From Candidatus Providencia siddallii (GTDB taxonomy: Bacteria; Pseudomonadota; Gammaproteobacteria; Enterobacterales; Enterobacteriaceae), in NCBI RefSeq assembly GCF_964026685.1, contig NZ_OZ034688.1, positions 496,001 through 560,000 on the forward strand: DNA of 64,000 nt, read 5' to 3'. The notes under the pieces were generated by a model. It saw only the letters and a program-made list of their open reading frames with translations. It ran no database searches and had not been told where the DNA came from. A program made the translations under genes and the position numbers. This document shows, piece after piece, positions 34,952-46,870 of the stretch. Every line of letters starts with the position of its first letter. Within the stretch, counting starts at the first letter, position 1.

Positions 34952-35278
34952 ATGTACACATTTTTTTTAATTGCTTACTTATTAATAGCAATTTGTTTAA
35001 TTAGTTTGATAATGTTACAACAAGGTAAAAATAGCGATATGTGCTCATCTGGAGCAATTTCATCAACAACTTTATTTGGATCATCAGGTTCAGATAATTT
35101 TATTACAAAAACAACAGGAATATTAGCAACTATATTTTTTATTATTAATTTAATAATTGTAAATATAACTGCTAACGTTTTTAATGTAAAAAATAAAAAA
35201 TGGGAAAATATTAGTGAATCAACAAAAAATTTTAAAAATATTAAAACATATGAAAATATTAACGATATACCTAAATAA
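34952..35278 (+). CDS. secG: SecG, protein-export membrane subunit
   Basis: SecG is the small accessory subunit of the SecYEG translocon. The 108 residues have two membrane segments (about 3-23 and 50-72) with MLQQGKNSDMCSSGAISSTTLFGSSGSDNF between, the Gly- and Ser-rich loop of the family. AGGAAG lies eight bases before the ATG. The tail is Lys/Asn-rich and diverged. It is followed by tRNA-Leu as in E. coli (secG-leuU). Confidence 0.95.
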   Translation: MYTFFLIAYLLIAICLISLIMLQQGKNSDMCSSGAISSTTLFGSSGSDNFITKTTGILATIFFIINLIIVNITANVFNVKNKKWENISESTKNFKNIKTYENINDIPK

Positions 35279-35295
35279 TACTACTTTTATTTAGT

Positions 35296-35381
35296 GCCGA
35301 GGTGGTGAAATTGGTATACACGCTACCTTGAGGTGGTGGTGCCTATAAAATGGCTTACGGGTTCAAATCCCGTTCTCGGCA
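35296..35381 (+). tRNA. leuU: tRNA-Leu(GAG)
   Basis: An 86-base class II tRNA begins GCCGAGGTGGTGAAATTGG, has anticodon arm CTACC-TTGAGGT-GGTGG with anticodon GAG, a long variable arm, T loop GGTTCAAATCC, and acceptor 3' strand TCTCGGC plus A. CCA is not encoded. The place after secG matches E. coli leuU. Confidence 0.96.
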
Positions 35382-35421
35382 TAATTTTCAAAACCATTTA
35401 TTTAATATTTATACATTTAAT

Positions 35422-35498
<77 letters not shown>

Positions 35499-35547
35499 CT
35501 TTTTAAAATACTAGATACCATATATCTAAAAATTGTATCAAAGTATT

Positions 35548-35570
35548 AAACCCCGAAATTCGGGGTTTTT
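35548..35570 (+). terminator. Intrinsic terminator after the initiator tRNA
   Basis: AAACCCCGAA pairs with TTCGGGGTTT and a run of T follows. This is the most GC-rich hairpin in the window and lies 50 bases after tRNA-fMet. It should separate the tRNA transcript from nusA. The 190 bases between it and nusA contain no rimP, which E. coli has here. Confidence 0.9.
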
Positions 35571-35764
35571 ATTTAATAAATTTTAAAAAATATTTTATAA
35601 ATATTAAAAAAAATCAAAATTATTCCAATTAAAAACTTAATTAAATTTTAATTAAACACATAGTAAATTATTACTATAAATGTATGCGTTAAAATAATAT
35701 ATTTTATATTAGCGATATCAAAAAGATAAAGTTTCATTTTGTGAAGTTCAATGAGGCAGTCTAA

Positions 35765-37273
35765 ATGAACAAAGATATTATTGCTGTTATAGAATCAGTT
35801 TCTAATGAAAAATCTTTACCTCGTGAAAAAATTTTTGAAGTTTTAGAAATTGCTTTAACAACTGCAACTAAAAAAAAATATAATCAAGAAATTGATATAC
35901 GTGTTAAAATTAATAGAAAATCAGGAGAATTAAACACATTTCGTTACTGGCAAATAGTTAATGAAGTAACAATACCAACTCGTGAAATAACACTTGAAGC
36001 TGCAAAATTTGAAAATTTAAATTTTCAACTTGGTGATTATGTAGAAGAAGAAATTGAATCAATTACATCTGATAGAATAACTACGCAAACAGCAAAACAA
36101 GTAATTGTTCAAAAAGTTCGAGAAGCTGAACGAGCAATGATTATAGAACAATTTAGAAATCAACGAGGAAAAATAATTACAGCTCAAATAAAAAAAATTA
36201 ATCGTGAAAATATTATACTAGATCTTGGTAATAATGCTGAAGCATTATTACTTCGAGAAGATACGTTACCAAAAGAAAATTTTCGTATTAATGATAGAAT
36301 ACGAGGAATTTTATATGATATTCGTAACGAATCTCGAATACAACAACTTTTCATTAGTCGTTCAAAAACTGAAATGTTAATTGAATTATTTCGAATTGAA
36401 GTTCCAGAAATTGCTGAAGAACTTATTGAAATAAAAGCAGCTGCACGTGATCCAGGATCAAGAGCTAAAATTGCAGTAAAAACTAAAGATAAACGAATTG
36501 ATCCAGTTGGAGCTTGTGTCGGTATGCGAGGATCTAGAGTTCAAACAATTTCAAGTGAATTATGCGGTGAAAAAATTGATATAGTACTATGGGATGAAAA
36601 TCCTGCTCAATTTGTAATCAATGCAATGGCACCTGCAGATGTAAGATCTATTATCGTAGATGAAGATAAATATATAATGGATGTTGCTGTTGAAAATAAT
36701 AATTTAGCTCAAGCAATTGGACGTAATGGACAAAATGTTCGTTTAGCTACTCAATTACTTAAAATACATAGAAATAACGATAAATGGGAATTAAATGTTA
36801 TGACAACAGAAGAATTAAACTTAAAACAACAAACAGAAATACATTGTTCTATTAAAACTTTTACAAAATACCTTAATATCGATGAAAATTTTGCTAATAA
36901 ACTTGCTGAAGAAGGATTTTCTACATTAGAAGAACTAGCATATATACCAACTACTGAACTTTTAAAAACTAAAATATTTGATGAAAAAAATGTTAAAATT
37001 ATACAAGAAAAAGCAAAAGATGCCATTAATACAATAAAATTAACCCAAAAAGAAAATTTAAAAAATAATCAACCAACAAATGATTTATTAAATCTTAACG
37101 GTATGAATCATACTATTGCTTATAATTTAGCTAATCATGGAATATATACAATAGAATCTCTTGCTGAACAAAGTATTGATGATTTAACAGATATAAAAAA
37201 TCTAGATAGTAATAAAGCAGGTGAACTTATCATGACAGCACGTAATATTTGCTGGTTTAGAAATGATACATAG
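35765..37273 (+). CDS. nusA: NusA, transcription elongation and termination factor
   Basis: NusA binds RNA polymerase and nascent RNA and tunes pausing, termination and antitermination. The 502 residues (E. coli 495) show the N-terminal domain with [17 protein letters not shown]1 domain with [22 protein letters not shown] near 135-200, KH1 and KH2 with [21 protein letters not shown] near 247 and [16 protein letters not shown] near 315, and two C-terminal acidic repeats. It ends in TAG. It heads the nusA-infB-rbfA-truB-rpsO-pnp cluster; rimP upstream is absent. Confidence 0.98.
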   Translation: MNKDIIAVIESVSNEKSLPREKIFEVLEIALTTATKKKYNQEIDIRVKINRKSGELNTFRYWQIVNEVTIPTREITLEAAKFENLNFQLGDYVEEEIESITSDRITTQTAKQVIVQKVREAERAMIIEQFRNQRGKIITAQIKKINRENIILDLGNNAEALLLREDTLPKENFRINDRIRGILYDIRNESRIQQLFISRSKTEMLIELFRIEVPEIAEELIEIKAAARDPGSRAKIAVKTKDKRIDPVGACVGMRGSRVQTISSELCGEKIDIVLWDENPAQFVINAMAPADVRSIIVDEDKYIMDVAVENNNLAQAIGRNGQNVRLATQLLKIHRNNDKWELNVMTTEELNLKQQTEIHCSIKTFTKYLNIDENFANKLAEEGFSTLEELAYIPTTELLKTKIFDEKNVKIIQEKAKDAINTIKLTQKENLKNNQPTNDLLNLNGMNHTIAYNLANHGIYTIESLAEQSIDDLTDIKNLDSNKAGELIMTARNICWFRNDT

Positions 37274-37294
37274 ATATTGCAACAGGAAAACGGC

Positions 37295-39934
37295 ATGACA
37301 GAAACTATAAAATCATTAGCAACAAAAATTGATATTACAACGGATTGTTTAATAAAACAATTTGATAAAATAGGAATTAAAAAAAATAAAAACGATTCTA
37401 TTTCTATAATTGAAAAAAAAACATTGTTAAATTACTTAAACAAAAAACAAGACACATCAAAACAACAAATAAAATTAACAATTCAACGAAAAACACGCAG
37501 TACATTAAACGTGCCAATTATAGGAGGAAAAAGCAAATTAATAAATATTGAAGTACGTAAAAAACGAACATATATCAATCGCATTACAGATGAAATCAAA
37601 ACAGAAGAATTTAAAGAATATGAATTAAAAGAATCATCTAAAATCGAAAATGAAATAAAAGAAAAATCAATAGAAAATATAATAAAAAATAAAATAAACA
37701 TAAATATTAAAGATGAAATAACAAACAAAAAAATTCACTTAGTAAATAAAAAAGAAAAAAACAAAAAAAATGAATATAACCAAAAAATAGAAAAAACACA
37801 AAAAAATAACATTCGACATATAAACAACTTAAAAAATAAAACAGAATTAAATCGTATAAATGAAAAAAATACAAAAACATTAGAAGAGCGAAATAATATA
37901 CGAAATTATAATGACAAAAAACTTAATCATAACCATTATATAAATTATAATTATAATATCTTAAATGAAAATGACAAAAATGAAAAAGAAAAACGTCATC
38001 TACGTAATCGCTCTAATAAAATAATTCGTAATAAAAAGAAAAATAATAAATTTTCTGAAAAAATATATAAAAAAGAAGAACACGCTATTAGTCGTTTAAT
38101 AAACAATCCAAAAGAAAAACAACGAAAAAATAATTTCTTACAACAAGTTTTTACCAAACCAGTTTCTACTATAAATAAAAATGTAATAATTGGCGAAACA
38201 ATTACTATAAGAGAACTTGCTAATAAAATGGCAATAAAAAGTTCTCAAGTAATAAAAACAATGATAAAAATGGGAGCAATGGCAACTATAAATCAAATAA
38301 TAGATCAAGAAACTGCACAATTAGTTGTTGAAGAAATGGGACATAATGTTATTTTACGAAAAGAAAACGAACTAGAAGAATCAATATTAAAAGATAGAGA
38401 TATTGGTGTTGCAATTCAAAAACCACGTGCACCAATCGTAACAATAATGGGTCATGTTGATCATGGCAAAACATCACTTCTTGATTATATTCGTTCAACA
38501 AAAATCGCACATAAAGAAGCCGGTGGGATTACACAACATATAGGAGCATATCACGTAAAAACAAAAAAAGGGATAATCACATTTTTAGATACACCTGGAC
38601 ATGCAGCATTTACATCAATGCGTTCACGTGGAACTAAAGTAACAGATATAGTTGTACTAGTTGTCGCTGCTGATGACGGAGTAATGCCTCAGACAATAGA
38701 AGCTATACAGCATGCTAAAGCAGCTAATGTACCAATTATTGTAGCTATAAATAAAATTGATAAAGTAAATTCAAATCCAGATCGCATAAAAAACGAACTA
38801 TCCAAATATGACATTATACCAGAATGTTGGGGTGGAAAAACTCAATTTATTGAAGTATCAGCTAAAAAAGGCATTGGAATAGATATACTACTTGATTCTA
38901 TTTTAATACAAGCAAAAATATTAGAATTAAAAACAATATATACAGGTATGGCAAGAGGTGTTGTTATTGAATCTTATTTAGATAAAGGACGTGGACCTGT
39001 AGCAACAATTCTTGTTCAAGAAGGAACTTTAAATAAAGGAGATATAATTTTATGCGGTTTTGAATATGGACGTATTAGAGCTATGAGAGATGAATTTGGT
39101 AAAGATGTTAAATCAGCTGAACCTTCAATTCCAATTGAAATATTTGGATTATCAAACATACCTTCAGCCGGTGATAAAGCTTCTGTAGTACGAGATGAAA
39201 AAAAAGCACGTGAAGTAGCTTTATATAGACAAGGAAAATTTCGCGATATTAAACTAGATCGTCAACAAAAATCTAAACTAAAAAATATATTTTCTAACAC
39301 AAAAGAAAACAAAATTTCCGAATTAAATATCATTTTAAAAACTGACGTTCAAGGTATTTGTGAAGCTATTAAAAATTCTTTAAAAAAATTATCAAATGAT
39401 AAAGTAAAAATAAAAATAATATTTTCTGGAGTAGGTAATATTACAGAAACAGATGCAACATTAGCTATAGCATCTAATGCAATTATATTAGGATTCAATG
39501 TCAAACCTGAAACTTCTGCTAAACGTTTTATTGAAAACGAAAATATTAATTTTCAATACTATTCAGTTATTTACAATTTAATAGATGATATAAAACAATC
39601 AATGCTAGGAATGATAAAACCAGAATATAAACATAAAATAATAGGTATAGCTAAAGTAAAAAATATATTTAAATCAACAAAATCTACTACAATTGCAGGC
39701 TGCATAGTAATAGAAGGAATAATTAATCGCAATAATTTAATTCATATTTTAAGAAATGATATTATTATTCATGAAGGTGAAATTGAATCACTACGTCGTT
39801 TCAAAGATGATGTTAATGAAGTATATAATGGAACAGAATGTGGTATTGGAATAAAAAATTTTAATAATATATGTATCAATGATATTATTAAAGTTTTAAA
39901 AGTTATTGAAATAAAACATTCTATAAATAATTAA
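37295..39934 (+). CDS. infB: Translation initiation factor IF-2
   Basis: IF-2 is the GTPase that places fMet-tRNA in the ribosomal P site. ATG 37295 (MTETIKSLA) with AGGA nine bases upstream aligns with E. coli; an upstream TTG at 37277 is in frame but less likely. The N-terminal domain has [11 protein letters not shown] and [10 protein letters not shown], followed by a Lys/Asn/Glu-rich linker of about 200 residues that replaces the Ala/Arg-rich E. coli linker, as AT bias would do. The G domain has [27 protein letters not shown] and NKID; domains to the C-terminus are well conserved. Confidence 0.98.
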   Translation: MTETIKSLATKIDITTDCLIKQFDKIGIKKNKNDSISIIEKKTLLNYLNKKQDTSKQQIKLTIQRKTRSTLNVPIIGGKSKLINIEVRKKRTYINRITDEIKTEEFKEYELKESSKIENEIKEKSIENIIKNKININIKDEITNKKIHLVNKKEKNKKNEYNQKIEKTQKNNIRHINNLKNKTELNRINEKNTKTLEERNNIRNYNDKKLNHNHYINYNYNILNENDKNEKEKRHLRNRSNKIIRNKKKNNKFSEKIYKKEEHAISRLINNPKEKQRKNNFLQQVFTKPVSTINKNVIIGETITIRELANKMAIKSSQVIKTMIKMGAMATINQIIDQETAQLVVEEMGHNVILRKENELEESILKDRDIGVAIQKPRAPIVTIMGHVDHGKTSLLDYIRSTKIAHKEAGGITQHIGAYHVKTKKGIITFLDTPGHAAFTSMRSRGTKVTDIVVLVVAADDGVMPQTIEAIQHAKAANVPIIVAINKIDKVNSNPDRIKNELSKYDIIPECWGGKTQFIEVSAKKGIGIDILLDSILIQAKILELKTIYTGMARGVVIESYLDKGRGPVATILVQEGTLNKGDIILCGFEYGRIRAMRDEFGKDVKSAEPSIPIEIFGLSNIPSAGDKASVVRDEKKAREVALYRQGKFRDIKLDRQQKSKLKNIFSNTKENKISELNIILKTDVQGICEAIKNSLKKLSNDKVKIKIIFSGVGNITETDATLAIASNAIILGFNVKPETSAKRFIENENINFQYYSVIYNLIDDIKQSMLGMIKPEYKHKIIGIAKVKNIFKSTKSTTIAGCIVIEGIINRNNLIHILRNDIIIHEGEIESLRRFKDDVNEVYNGTECGIGIKNFNNICINDIIKVLKVIEIKHSINN

Positions 39935-39954
39935 TAATAACTATGGTTGGTGTA

Positions 39955-40326
39955 ATGACAAAAAAATCTATACGTAATAAACAAATTTCACAAGAAATAC
40001 AAAAAAAAATTGGAATTATTTTACAACGTAAAATAAATGATCAACGTATATATATGACTAATATTTCTAATGTTATATTATCAAAAGATATTGCATACTG
40101 CAAAGTTTTTGTGACTTTTTCAAATATTGAAAATAACAAAAACAAAACTAAAATAATTATTGAAAAAATTAAAATTATTAATAAAGCTTCTGGTTTTATA
40201 CAATATTTATTATGTAAATCTATTAATTTACGTATTACACCAAAAATATTTTTTATATATGATAATTCTTTAGAAAAAATAAAAAAAATATACAATTTAA
40301 TTTCAAAATCAATAGAAAAAAAATAA
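39955..40326 (+). CDS. rbfA: RbfA, 30S ribosome-binding factor
   Basis: RbfA is a cold-shock ribosome maturation factor acting on the 5' end of 16S rRNA. ATG 39955 gives 123 residues starting MTKKSIRNKQISQEIQ, which aligns without gap to the E. coli start; ATG 39943 would add four residues. The KH-like core has ISNVILSKDIAYCKVFVTF near 40-58, ASGFIQYLLCKSINLRITPKIFFIYDNS near 75-102. It lies between infB and truB in enterobacterial order and lacks the charged tail of E. coli. Confidence 0.94.
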   Translation: MTKKSIRNKQISQEIQKKIGIILQRKINDQRIYMTNISNVILSKDIAYCKVFVTFSNIENNKNKTKIIIEKIKIINKASGFIQYLLCKSINLRITPKIFFIYDNSLEKIKKIYNLISKSIEKK

Positions 40327-40348
40327 ATAATAAAATTTATAATAAAAA

Positions 40349-41290
40349 ATGAAAAATAGTAAAAAAAGAAATATAAACGGTACAATACTATTGGATAAAC
40401 CAATTTGCATTTCTTCAAATAAAGCATTACAAAAAATTAAACAACTATTTAATGCTAAAAAAGCAGGACACACAGGAACATTAGATCCTATAGCAACCGG
40501 AATGTTACCTATTTGTTTTGGAGAAGCAACAAAATTTTCACAATTTTTACTAAATTCAAATAAAGAATATATAGTTATCGCTAAATTAGGACAACGTACA
40601 GATACATCAGATTCATATGGAAAAATTATCAATGAACGAAAAGTTAATTTCATAAAAGAAGATCTTTATTCAGCTTTAAATTCTTTTAAAGGAAAAACTT
40701 TTCAAATACCACCAATGTATTCTGCTTTAAAATATAAAGGGAAACCTATGTATAAATATGCAAAAAAAGGAATTATAATTAATAGATCCCCACGTTTAAT
40801 TACAATTAATAAAATAAAATACATTCGTTTAGAAAACAATGAATTAGAATTAGAAATACATTGTTTAAAAGGAACATATATTCGTACTATTATTGATGAT
40901 TTAGGAGAACTTTTAGGTTGTGGAGCACATGTAATTTATCTACGAAGAACAAAAATATATAATTATCAAAATAATCAAATGATAAAAATTGAAAAATTAA
41001 TATCTTTAAAAACACAAATAAATGAAGGAAATGGTTCTTATGAATCTTTATTAGATACATTGTTATTACCAATTGATTCAGGAATAACACATCTTCCAGT
41101 TATAAAATTAAATAAAAATAATGAAAAACGATTTATATATGGCCAGTGTATATATACTAGATTTAAAAATTCATATGCTGAACAAATTATTAGAGTTTTA
41201 AATAAAGATCAAAATTTTTTAGGTATTGCTTTGATTAACAAAAACGGTGATATTTTTCCAAAACGTTTAGTAAATTACTATAAACAATAA
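40349..41290 (+). CDS. truB: TruB, tRNA pseudouridine-55 synthase
   Basis: TruB makes pseudouridine 55 in the T loop of tRNAs. The 313 residues have the N-terminal NGTILLDKPICISSNKAL, the catalytic Asp in HTGTLDPIATGMLPICFGEATKF near residue 47, and RTDTSDSYG, MYSALKYKGKPMYKYAKKG and GTYIRTIIDDLG. The C-terminal PUA-like region is shorter and diverged but present. Confidence 0.97.
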   Translation: MKNSKKRNINGTILLDKPICISSNKALQKIKQLFNAKKAGHTGTLDPIATGMLPICFGEATKFSQFLLNSNKEYIVIAKLGQRTDTSDSYGKIINERKVNFIKEDLYSALNSFKGKTFQIPPMYSALKYKGKPMYKYAKKGIIINRSPRLITINKIKYIRLENNELELEIHCLKGTYIRTIIDDLGELLGCGAHVIYLRRTKIYNYQNNQMIKIEKLISLKTQINEGNGSYESLLDTLLLPIDSGITHLPVIKLNKNNEKRFIYGQCIYTRFKNSYAEQIIRVLNKDQNFLGIALINKNGDIFPKRLVNYYKQ

Positions 41291-41378
41291 TATACATAAC
41301 AATTACTTTTATTGCATTATATTTATAATATAAGTAGAATATAAAACTTAATTTTTAAAATAAATATTGGAGTTTTTT

Positions 41379-41648
41379 ATGTCTCTAAATAATGAAGCAA
41401 AATCTAAAATTATTTCTGAATTCAGTAGGTATAAAAACGATACAGGTTCAAGTGAAGTTCAAATTGCTTTATTAACTGCAAAAATTAAACATTTAAACAA
41501 TCATTTTAAAGAACATAAAAAAGATCACCATAGTCGTCGTGGATTACTTAATATGGTTGCAAAAAGACGACGTTTGCAAACTTATTTTAAAAAAAAAAAT
41601 ATTACAAAATACATCAATTTAATTGATCGTCTTGATATACGTCGTTAA
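41379..41648 (+). CDS. rpsO: Ribosomal protein uS15
   Basis: uS15 binds the central domain of 16S rRNA early in 30S assembly. ATG 41379 gives 89 residues ([11 protein letters not shown]), as in E. coli, with TTGGAG nine bases upstream; the in-frame codon at 41367 is too close to that site. Motifs are [33 protein letters not shown] and the end LIDRLDIRR. Confidence 0.98.
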   Translation: MSLNNEAKSKIISEFSRYKNDTGSSEVQIALLTAKIKHLNNHFKEHKKDHHSRRGLLNMVAKRRRLQTYFKKKNITKYINLIDRLDIRR

Positions 41649-41663
41649 ATTATTTAATTTTTA

Positions 41664-41687
41664 AAATGGGGCTAAAGCCCCGTTTTA
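41664..41687 (+). terminator. Intrinsic terminator after rpsO
   Basis: GGGGC (41669-41673) pairs with GCCCC (41678-41682) around TAAA, extended by AAAA and TTTT on the sides. It starts about 15 bases after the rpsO stop, where E. coli also has a terminator before pnp. Confidence 0.9.
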
Positions 41688-41885
41688 TTCAAATTAATAG
41701 ACTTAAATAAAATTCAAAATAAATGTTTAATATAATTCTTAATTTATCTCTTTATTACATCTGAGCTACTCATATAATAAAAAATTACATAAACTTAATA
41801 TTTTTATTTAGTAAAACATATCAAATAATATATCTATATTACTAAATATATAATTATTCTAATAATCTTAATAAAGGGTAATATT

Positions 41886-43988
41886 GTGTTAAATCCTATT
41901 GTTTGTAAATTTAAATATGGACAACATACTGTTTCAATAGAAACAGGTATGATTGCACGTCAATCAACCGCAGCTGTTATGGTTAATATGGATGATACAG
42001 CTGTATTTGTTACTATAATGATTCAAAAAAAAATTAAAGAAAATCAAGAATTTTTCCCTTTAACAGTTAATTATCAAGAACGCAGTTATGCTGCAGGTCG
42101 AATTCCAGGAAATTTTTTTAGACGTGAAGGACGCCCATCTGAATGTGAAATTCTAACATCTCGTTTAATAGATCGCCCTTTAAGACCATTGTTTCCATCA
42201 GGTTTTTTAAATGAAGTACAAATAATTGCAACTGTAGTTTCTGTTAATCCTCAAATTAATCCAGATATTGTTTCCATTATTGGAGCATCGGCTGCATTAA
42301 CAATATCTGGTATACCATTTAAAGGACCAATAGGAGCAGCACGTGTTGGATTTATAAATGATCAATATATTTTAAATCCAACATTAGATGAATTAAAATC
42401 TAGTAATCTAAACCTAATTGTTGCAGGTACAAAAAATGCTATATTGATGGTTGAATCTGAATCTAATTTATTAAGCGAAGAAAAAATTTTGGGTGCAATA
42501 ATGTTTGGTCAAGAACAACAACAAATCATTATTCAAAATATAAATGAATTATCTAAAAAAATTGAAAAAGAAAAATGGGAATGGCAAGAAAAAACAATTA
42601 ATAAAAACATACAAAATCGTATTATAGAATTAGCAGAAAAAAGAATAAGTAATGCATATCGTTTAACTAATAAACAAGAACGTTATGCATCAATTAATTT
42701 AATAAAAGAAGAAATAATTTCAATTGTAACATTAGAATACGAACATATTAATTTTTTTGAAATCACGGAAATTTTTAATAATTTAGAAAGAAAAATAGTT
42801 AGAACTCGTATTATTAAAGGAAAACTTCGAATTGACGGTCGCGAAAAAGATATGGTTAGAGCTCTAGATATACGAACTGGGGTACTACCTCGTACTCATG
42901 GATCAGCGTTGTTTACTCGTGGTGAAACACAAGCTTTAGTAACAGTAACTTTAGGAACTGATCGTGATGCACAAGTAATAGATCATTTAATGGGAGAATA
43001 TACTGATCGATTTTTATTTCATTATAATTTTCCTCCTTATTCTGTTGGAGAAATTGGTATAATAGGTTCACCTAAACGAAGAGAAATTGGTCATGGTCGT
43101 CTAGCAAAACGCAGCATATTAGCTGTTATGCCAAAACATAATGATTTTCCATATACTGTTCGTATCGTATCTGAAATTACAGAATCTAATGGATCATCAT
43201 CTATGGCTTCTGTATGTGGTGCATCATTAGCTCTTATGGATGCAGGTGTTCCAATAAAAACTGCAATTGCAGGTATTGCAATGGGATTAATAAAAGAAGG
43301 TAATGATTTCGTTGTTTTATCTGATATATTAGGTGATGAAGATCATTTAGGAGATATCGATTTTAAAGTAGCCGGTGGTCGAGAAGGAATTACCTCTTTA
43401 CAAATGGATATAAAAATAGAAGGTATAACTCGTGAAATAATACAAATAGCCTTAAATCAAGCAAAAGGAGCTAGATTGCATATATTAAATACAATGGAAC
43501 AAGCTATTGATAAACCAAGAAAAGAAATTTCTGAATTTGCACCTCGTATTTATACTATAAAAATAAACCCAGATAAAATAAAAGACGTAATAGGCAAAGG
43601 TGGTTCAGTAATAAGATCATTAACAGAAGAAACAAACACAATAATTGAAATAGAAGATAATGGAATAGTAAAAATAGCAGCAATTGATAGTTTTAAAGCA
43701 AAAGAAGCAATACGTCTAATTGAAAAAATTACAGCAGAAATTGAAGTTGGGCATATTTATCAAGGTAAAATTACACGAATTGTTGATTTTGGTGCTTTTG
43801 TTTCAATAAATGGGGGAAAAGAAGGTTTAGTACATATTTCACAAATTATTGATAAAAGAATAGAAAAAATAACTGATCATATAAAAACTGGACAAAATGT
43901 ATCAGTTAAAGTATTAGAAATAGATCGTCAAGGTCGTATGCGTTTAAGCATAAAAGAAGCTATTACAACAAAATTTAATAATATATAA
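41886..43988 (+). CDS. pnp: Polynucleotide phosphorylase
   Basis: PNPase degrades RNA 3' to 5' using phosphate and is a core part of the RNA degradosome. The 700 residues start with GTG (AAAGGGTAAT upstream). They comprise two RNase PH domains ([71 protein letters not shown]), a KH domain with [19 protein letters not shown] near 563, and an S1 domain with [21 protein letters not shown] near 628. The short acidic tail of E. coli is missing. Confidence 0.99.
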   Translation: MLNPIVCKFKYGQHTVSIETGMIARQSTAAVMVNMDDTAVFVTIMIQKKIKENQEFFPLTVNYQERSYAAGRIPGNFFRREGRPSECEILTSRLIDRPLRPLFPSGFLNEVQIIATVVSVNPQINPDIVSIIGASAALTISGIPFKGPIGAARVGFINDQYILNPTLDELKSSNLNLIVAGTKNAILMVESESNLLSEEKILGAIMFGQEQQQIIIQNINELSKKIEKEKWEWQEKTINKNIQNRIIELAEKRISNAYRLTNKQERYASINLIKEEIISIVTLEYEHINFFEITEIFNNLERKIVRTRIIKGKLRIDGREKDMVRALDIRTGVLPRTHGSALFTRGETQALVTVTLGTDRDAQVIDHLMGEYTDRFLFHYNFPPYSVGEIGIIGSPKRREIGHGRLAKRSILAVMPKHNDFPYTVRIVSEITESNGSSSMASVCGASLALMDAGVPIKTAIAGIAMGLIKEGNDFVVLSDILGDEDHLGDIDFKVAGGREGITSLQMDIKIEGITREIIQIALNQAKGARLHILNTMEQAIDKPRKEISEFAPRIYTIKINPDKIKDVIGKGGSVIRSLTEETNTIIEIEDNGIVKIAAIDSFKAKEAIRLIEKITAEIEVGHIYQGKITRIVDFGAFVSINGGKEGLVHISQIIDKRIEKITDHIKTGQNVSVKVLEIDRQGRMRLSIKEAITTKFNNI

Positions 43989-44063
43989 AATATTTAATAA
44001 TTTAACTTAGCATAAAATCTAATTTACAATTACTAAAATTAATAATACAAGAGAAATAACACG

Positions 44064-44947
44064 TTGAACAATATTTATATTAAAAAAATATTTTTTTTTA
44101 CTCATATTTTATTAACGTTAATTATTTTTAACATCGGCTGTAATAGTAATAAATATGATAAAAAAAAATTTTTGCAATTCCACTTCAACCTACATTACAA
44201 CAAGAAATAGTATTGACTCGTATAGAACAAATTCTTACGAGTCATTCATTAAGCAATTATGAATATGGACAACTTTTATATGAACGTGGCGTAATATACG
44301 ATAGTTTAGGTTTAAAAACGTTAGCACGTAATGATTTTTTAAAAGTCTTAAATATACGTCCTGATATACCAGAAATTTTTAATTTTCTTGGTATATATTT
44401 TATACAATCTGGTAATTATGAAAATGCTTATGAAGCTTTTGATTCTGCTTTAGAACTTAATCCAAACTACAGATCTGTATTAATGAATCGAGGAATAGCT
44501 TTATATTATGGAGGTAGATATAAATTAGCACAAGAAGATCTACTAAATTATTATAAAATAGATCCAAATGATCCATTTAGAAGTTTATGGCTTTATATTA
44601 TAGAAAATAATATAAATAAAAAAAAAGCTAAAGATAATCTTATTTATAGATTTAATAATGCTAAAAAAGAATCATTTGGATGAAATCTTGTAGAATATTA
44701 TATTGGTTATATTAATAACAACATACTAATAAACCGTTTAAAAAAAAAAATTACTAATAATGTTTTATTGGCTGAATATCTTAGTAGAATAAATTTCTAC
44801 TTAGGAAAATATTATTTATATATGGAAGATAAAGATAACGCAATAATTTCATTTAAACTAAGCATAGCAAATAATGTACATTACTTTATAGAACATAGAT
44901 GTTCATTATTAGAATTATCAATTCTAAATTACGAAAAAAATAATTAA
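44064..44947 (+). CDS. nlpI: NlpI, outer-membrane TPR lipoprotein; frameshift in an A/T run and one UGA Trp codon
   Basis: NlpI is a lipoprotein with tetratricopeptide repeats that scaffolds peptidoglycan hydrolases and the Prc protease. The TTG start at 44064 leads to a hydrophobic signal ending FNIGC, a weak lipobox because Asn takes the usual Leu place. At A9T5 (44160-44173) the frame is one base short; the other frame gives [20 protein letters not shown] and continues through TPR helices ([41 protein letters not shown]) to [15 protein letters not shown] at 44681-44683 is the Trp of FGWNLVEYY. The end at TAA 44945 matches the family. It lies between pnp and deaD as in E. coli. Confidence 0.87.
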
Positions 44948-45019
44948 AACTTGTTATATTATAACATAAAATATTTTATATAAACTTACTGATATAAATA
45001 AAAAATATGAGGCACTTAC

Positions 45020-46813
45020 ATGTCTAATAAAATCAATATTTCTTTCACTGATTTAGGAATACCTATATATATTCTAAAAGCATTGGATGATTTAGGGTAT
45101 AAAACCCCATCTCCAATTCAAGAACAATGTATTCCATTATTAATGAAAGGAAAAGATGTATTAGGTATAGCGCAAACTGGAAGCGGTAAAACCGCTGCAT
45201 TTGGTTTACCATTATTAAATAACATCGATATATCTGTAAAAGCTCCACAAATTTTAATTTTAGCACCAACTCGAGAATTAGCTGTACAAATTGCTGAATC
45301 AATGAGTAATTTTTCTAAATATATTAATCACATTAACGTTGTAGTATTATACGGAGGTCAAAAATACGATATTCAACTTCGTACTTTACGTCAAAAACCA
45401 CAAATTGTTGTTGGTACACCAGGACGTCTTTTAGATCACTTAAAACGAGGTACATTAAAACTTGATAAATTAAAATGTATTGTAATAGATGAAGCTGATG
45501 AAATGCTTAGAATGGGTTTTATTGAAGATGTTGAAAATATAATGAATCAAATACCAAAAAAACATCAAACAGCATTATTCTCAGCAACTATGCCAGAAGC
45601 AATTAAACGTATTACACAACGCTTTATGAAAGAACCAAAAGAAATACGTATTAAATCTAATATTACAACTCGTCCAAATATAAATCAAAGTTATTGGACA
45701 GTTTATGCTATGCGTAAAAATGAAGCATTAGTTAGATTTTTAGAAATAGAAGATTTTGATGCAGCTATTATTTTTGTTAAAACTAAAAATGCAACATTAG
45801 AAGTAGCTGAATCTCTAGAACGAAATGGTTATAATAGCGCAGCATTAAATGGGGATATGAATCAAACATTACGAGAACAAACATTAGAACGCTTTAAAGA
45901 CGGTCGTTTAGATATTTTAATTGCAACAGATGTAGCAGCTAGAGGTCTTGATGTTAGTCGTATAAGTTTAGTTGTTAACTATGATATTCCAATGGATGCT
46001 GAATCATATGTTCATAGAATAGGACGAACAGGACGTGCAGGACGAACAGGACGTGCATTATTATTTGTTGAAAATCGTGAACGTCGATTATTACGTAATG
46101 TTGAACGTACTATTAAAATAACAATACCTGAAGTAAAATTACCAAATGCAGAACTATTAAGCAAACATAGACAAGCAAAATTTATTAAAAAAATTCAACA
46201 ACAATTAAAAAGTAAAGATTTAGATAAATATCGTAAATTATTAACAAAAATATCTACAGAAAACATTGATTTAGAAACATTAGCAGCAGCATTATTAAAA
46301 ATAGCTCAAGGAAAACGAAGTTTAATTTTACCACCAGATACTCCGAAAAAAATATATAATGAATTCAATAATCGTAATGTTAGACGATATAATATTAAAC
46401 GTTCTAATTTTATAGAATCTAATAAAAATAATGAACAATATTCTAATTTTAAAAAAATGGAAAAATATCGTATTGAAGTTGGTCGAGATGATGGAGTAGA
46501 AGTTCGTCATATTATTGGAGCAATTGCAAACGAAGGAGATATAAACAGTCGTTATATTGGAAATATAAAACTATTTAATAGTCATTCAATTATAGAATTA
46601 CCAAAAGGTATAAAAAATCATGTTTTAATGCATTTAAATCGTACTTATATTTTAAACAAACCAATACAAATTCAATTAATTAGTAATAAAAAAACTTTTG
46701 AACATAACAAACATAATACAATTACATATAAAAACATAAACAACAAAAATTATTATTTAAATTCTACTAATAATTCTTACCGACGTAATTTTAATAGACG
46801 TAGTTCAAGATAA
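45020..46813 (+). CDS. deaD: DeaD (CsdA), DEAD-box RNA helicase
   Basis: DeaD unwinds RNA in ribosome assembly and mRNA decay. The 597 residues (E. coli 629) show the Q motif with [14 protein letters not shown], Walker [15 protein letters not shown] near 51, [23 protein letters not shown] near 155, SATMP, and helicase-C motifs including [11 protein letters not shown] and [13 protein letters not shown]. An RNA-binding domain follows at about 480-555 ([23 protein letters not shown]). The C-terminus is Asn/Tyr/Arg-rich. TATGAGGC precedes the start. Confidence 0.98.
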   Translation: MSNKINISFTDLGIPIYILKALDDLGYKTPSPIQEQCIPLLMKGKDVLGIAQTGSGKTAAFGLPLLNNIDISVKAPQILILAPTRELAVQIAESMSNFSKYINHINVVVLYGGQKYDIQLRTLRQKPQIVVGTPGRLLDHLKRGTLKLDKLKCIVIDEADEMLRMGFIEDVENIMNQIPKKHQTALFSATMPEAIKRITQRFMKEPKEIRIKSNITTRPNINQSYWTVYAMRKNEALVRFLEIEDFDAAIIFVKTKNATLEVAESLERNGYNSAALNGDMNQTLREQTLERFKDGRLDILIATDVAARGLDVSRISLVVNYDIPMDAESYVHRIGRTGRAGRTGRALLFVENRERRLLRNVERTIKITIPEVKLPNAELLSKHRQAKFIKKIQQQLKSKDLDKYRKLLTKISTENIDLETLAAALLKIAQGKRSLILPPDTPKKIYNEFNNRNVRRYNIKRSNFIESNKNNEQYSNFKKMEKYRIEVGRDDGVEVRHIIGAIANEGDINSRYIGNIKLFNSHSIIELPKGIKNHVLMHLNRTYILNKPIQIQLISNKKTFEHNKHNTITYKNINNKNYYLNSTNNSYRRNFNRRSSR

Positions 46814-46823
46814 AACTAATAAT

Positions 46824-46870
46824 TATTAATATGATACTTAGTATTCAAAATACTTAATATCATATTAATA
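46824..46870. terminator. Bidirectional terminator between convergent deaD and pabA
   Basis: A 13-bp outer stem (46824-46836 with 46858-46870) and an inner AGTATT/AATACT stem fold around CAA with a small internal loop. It begins about ten bases after deaD and overlaps the last codon of pabA on the other strand. Confidence 0.65.

Noticed and set aside
37277-37294. TTG at 37277 as the infB start
   Set aside because: ATG 37295 aligns with the E. coli start and has AGGA at normal spacing.
40041-40653. Two minus-strand frames over 110 residues opposite rbfA and truB
   Set aside because: They lie antisense to clear rbfA and truB homologues and show only Phe, Ile and Leu-rich shadow translations.
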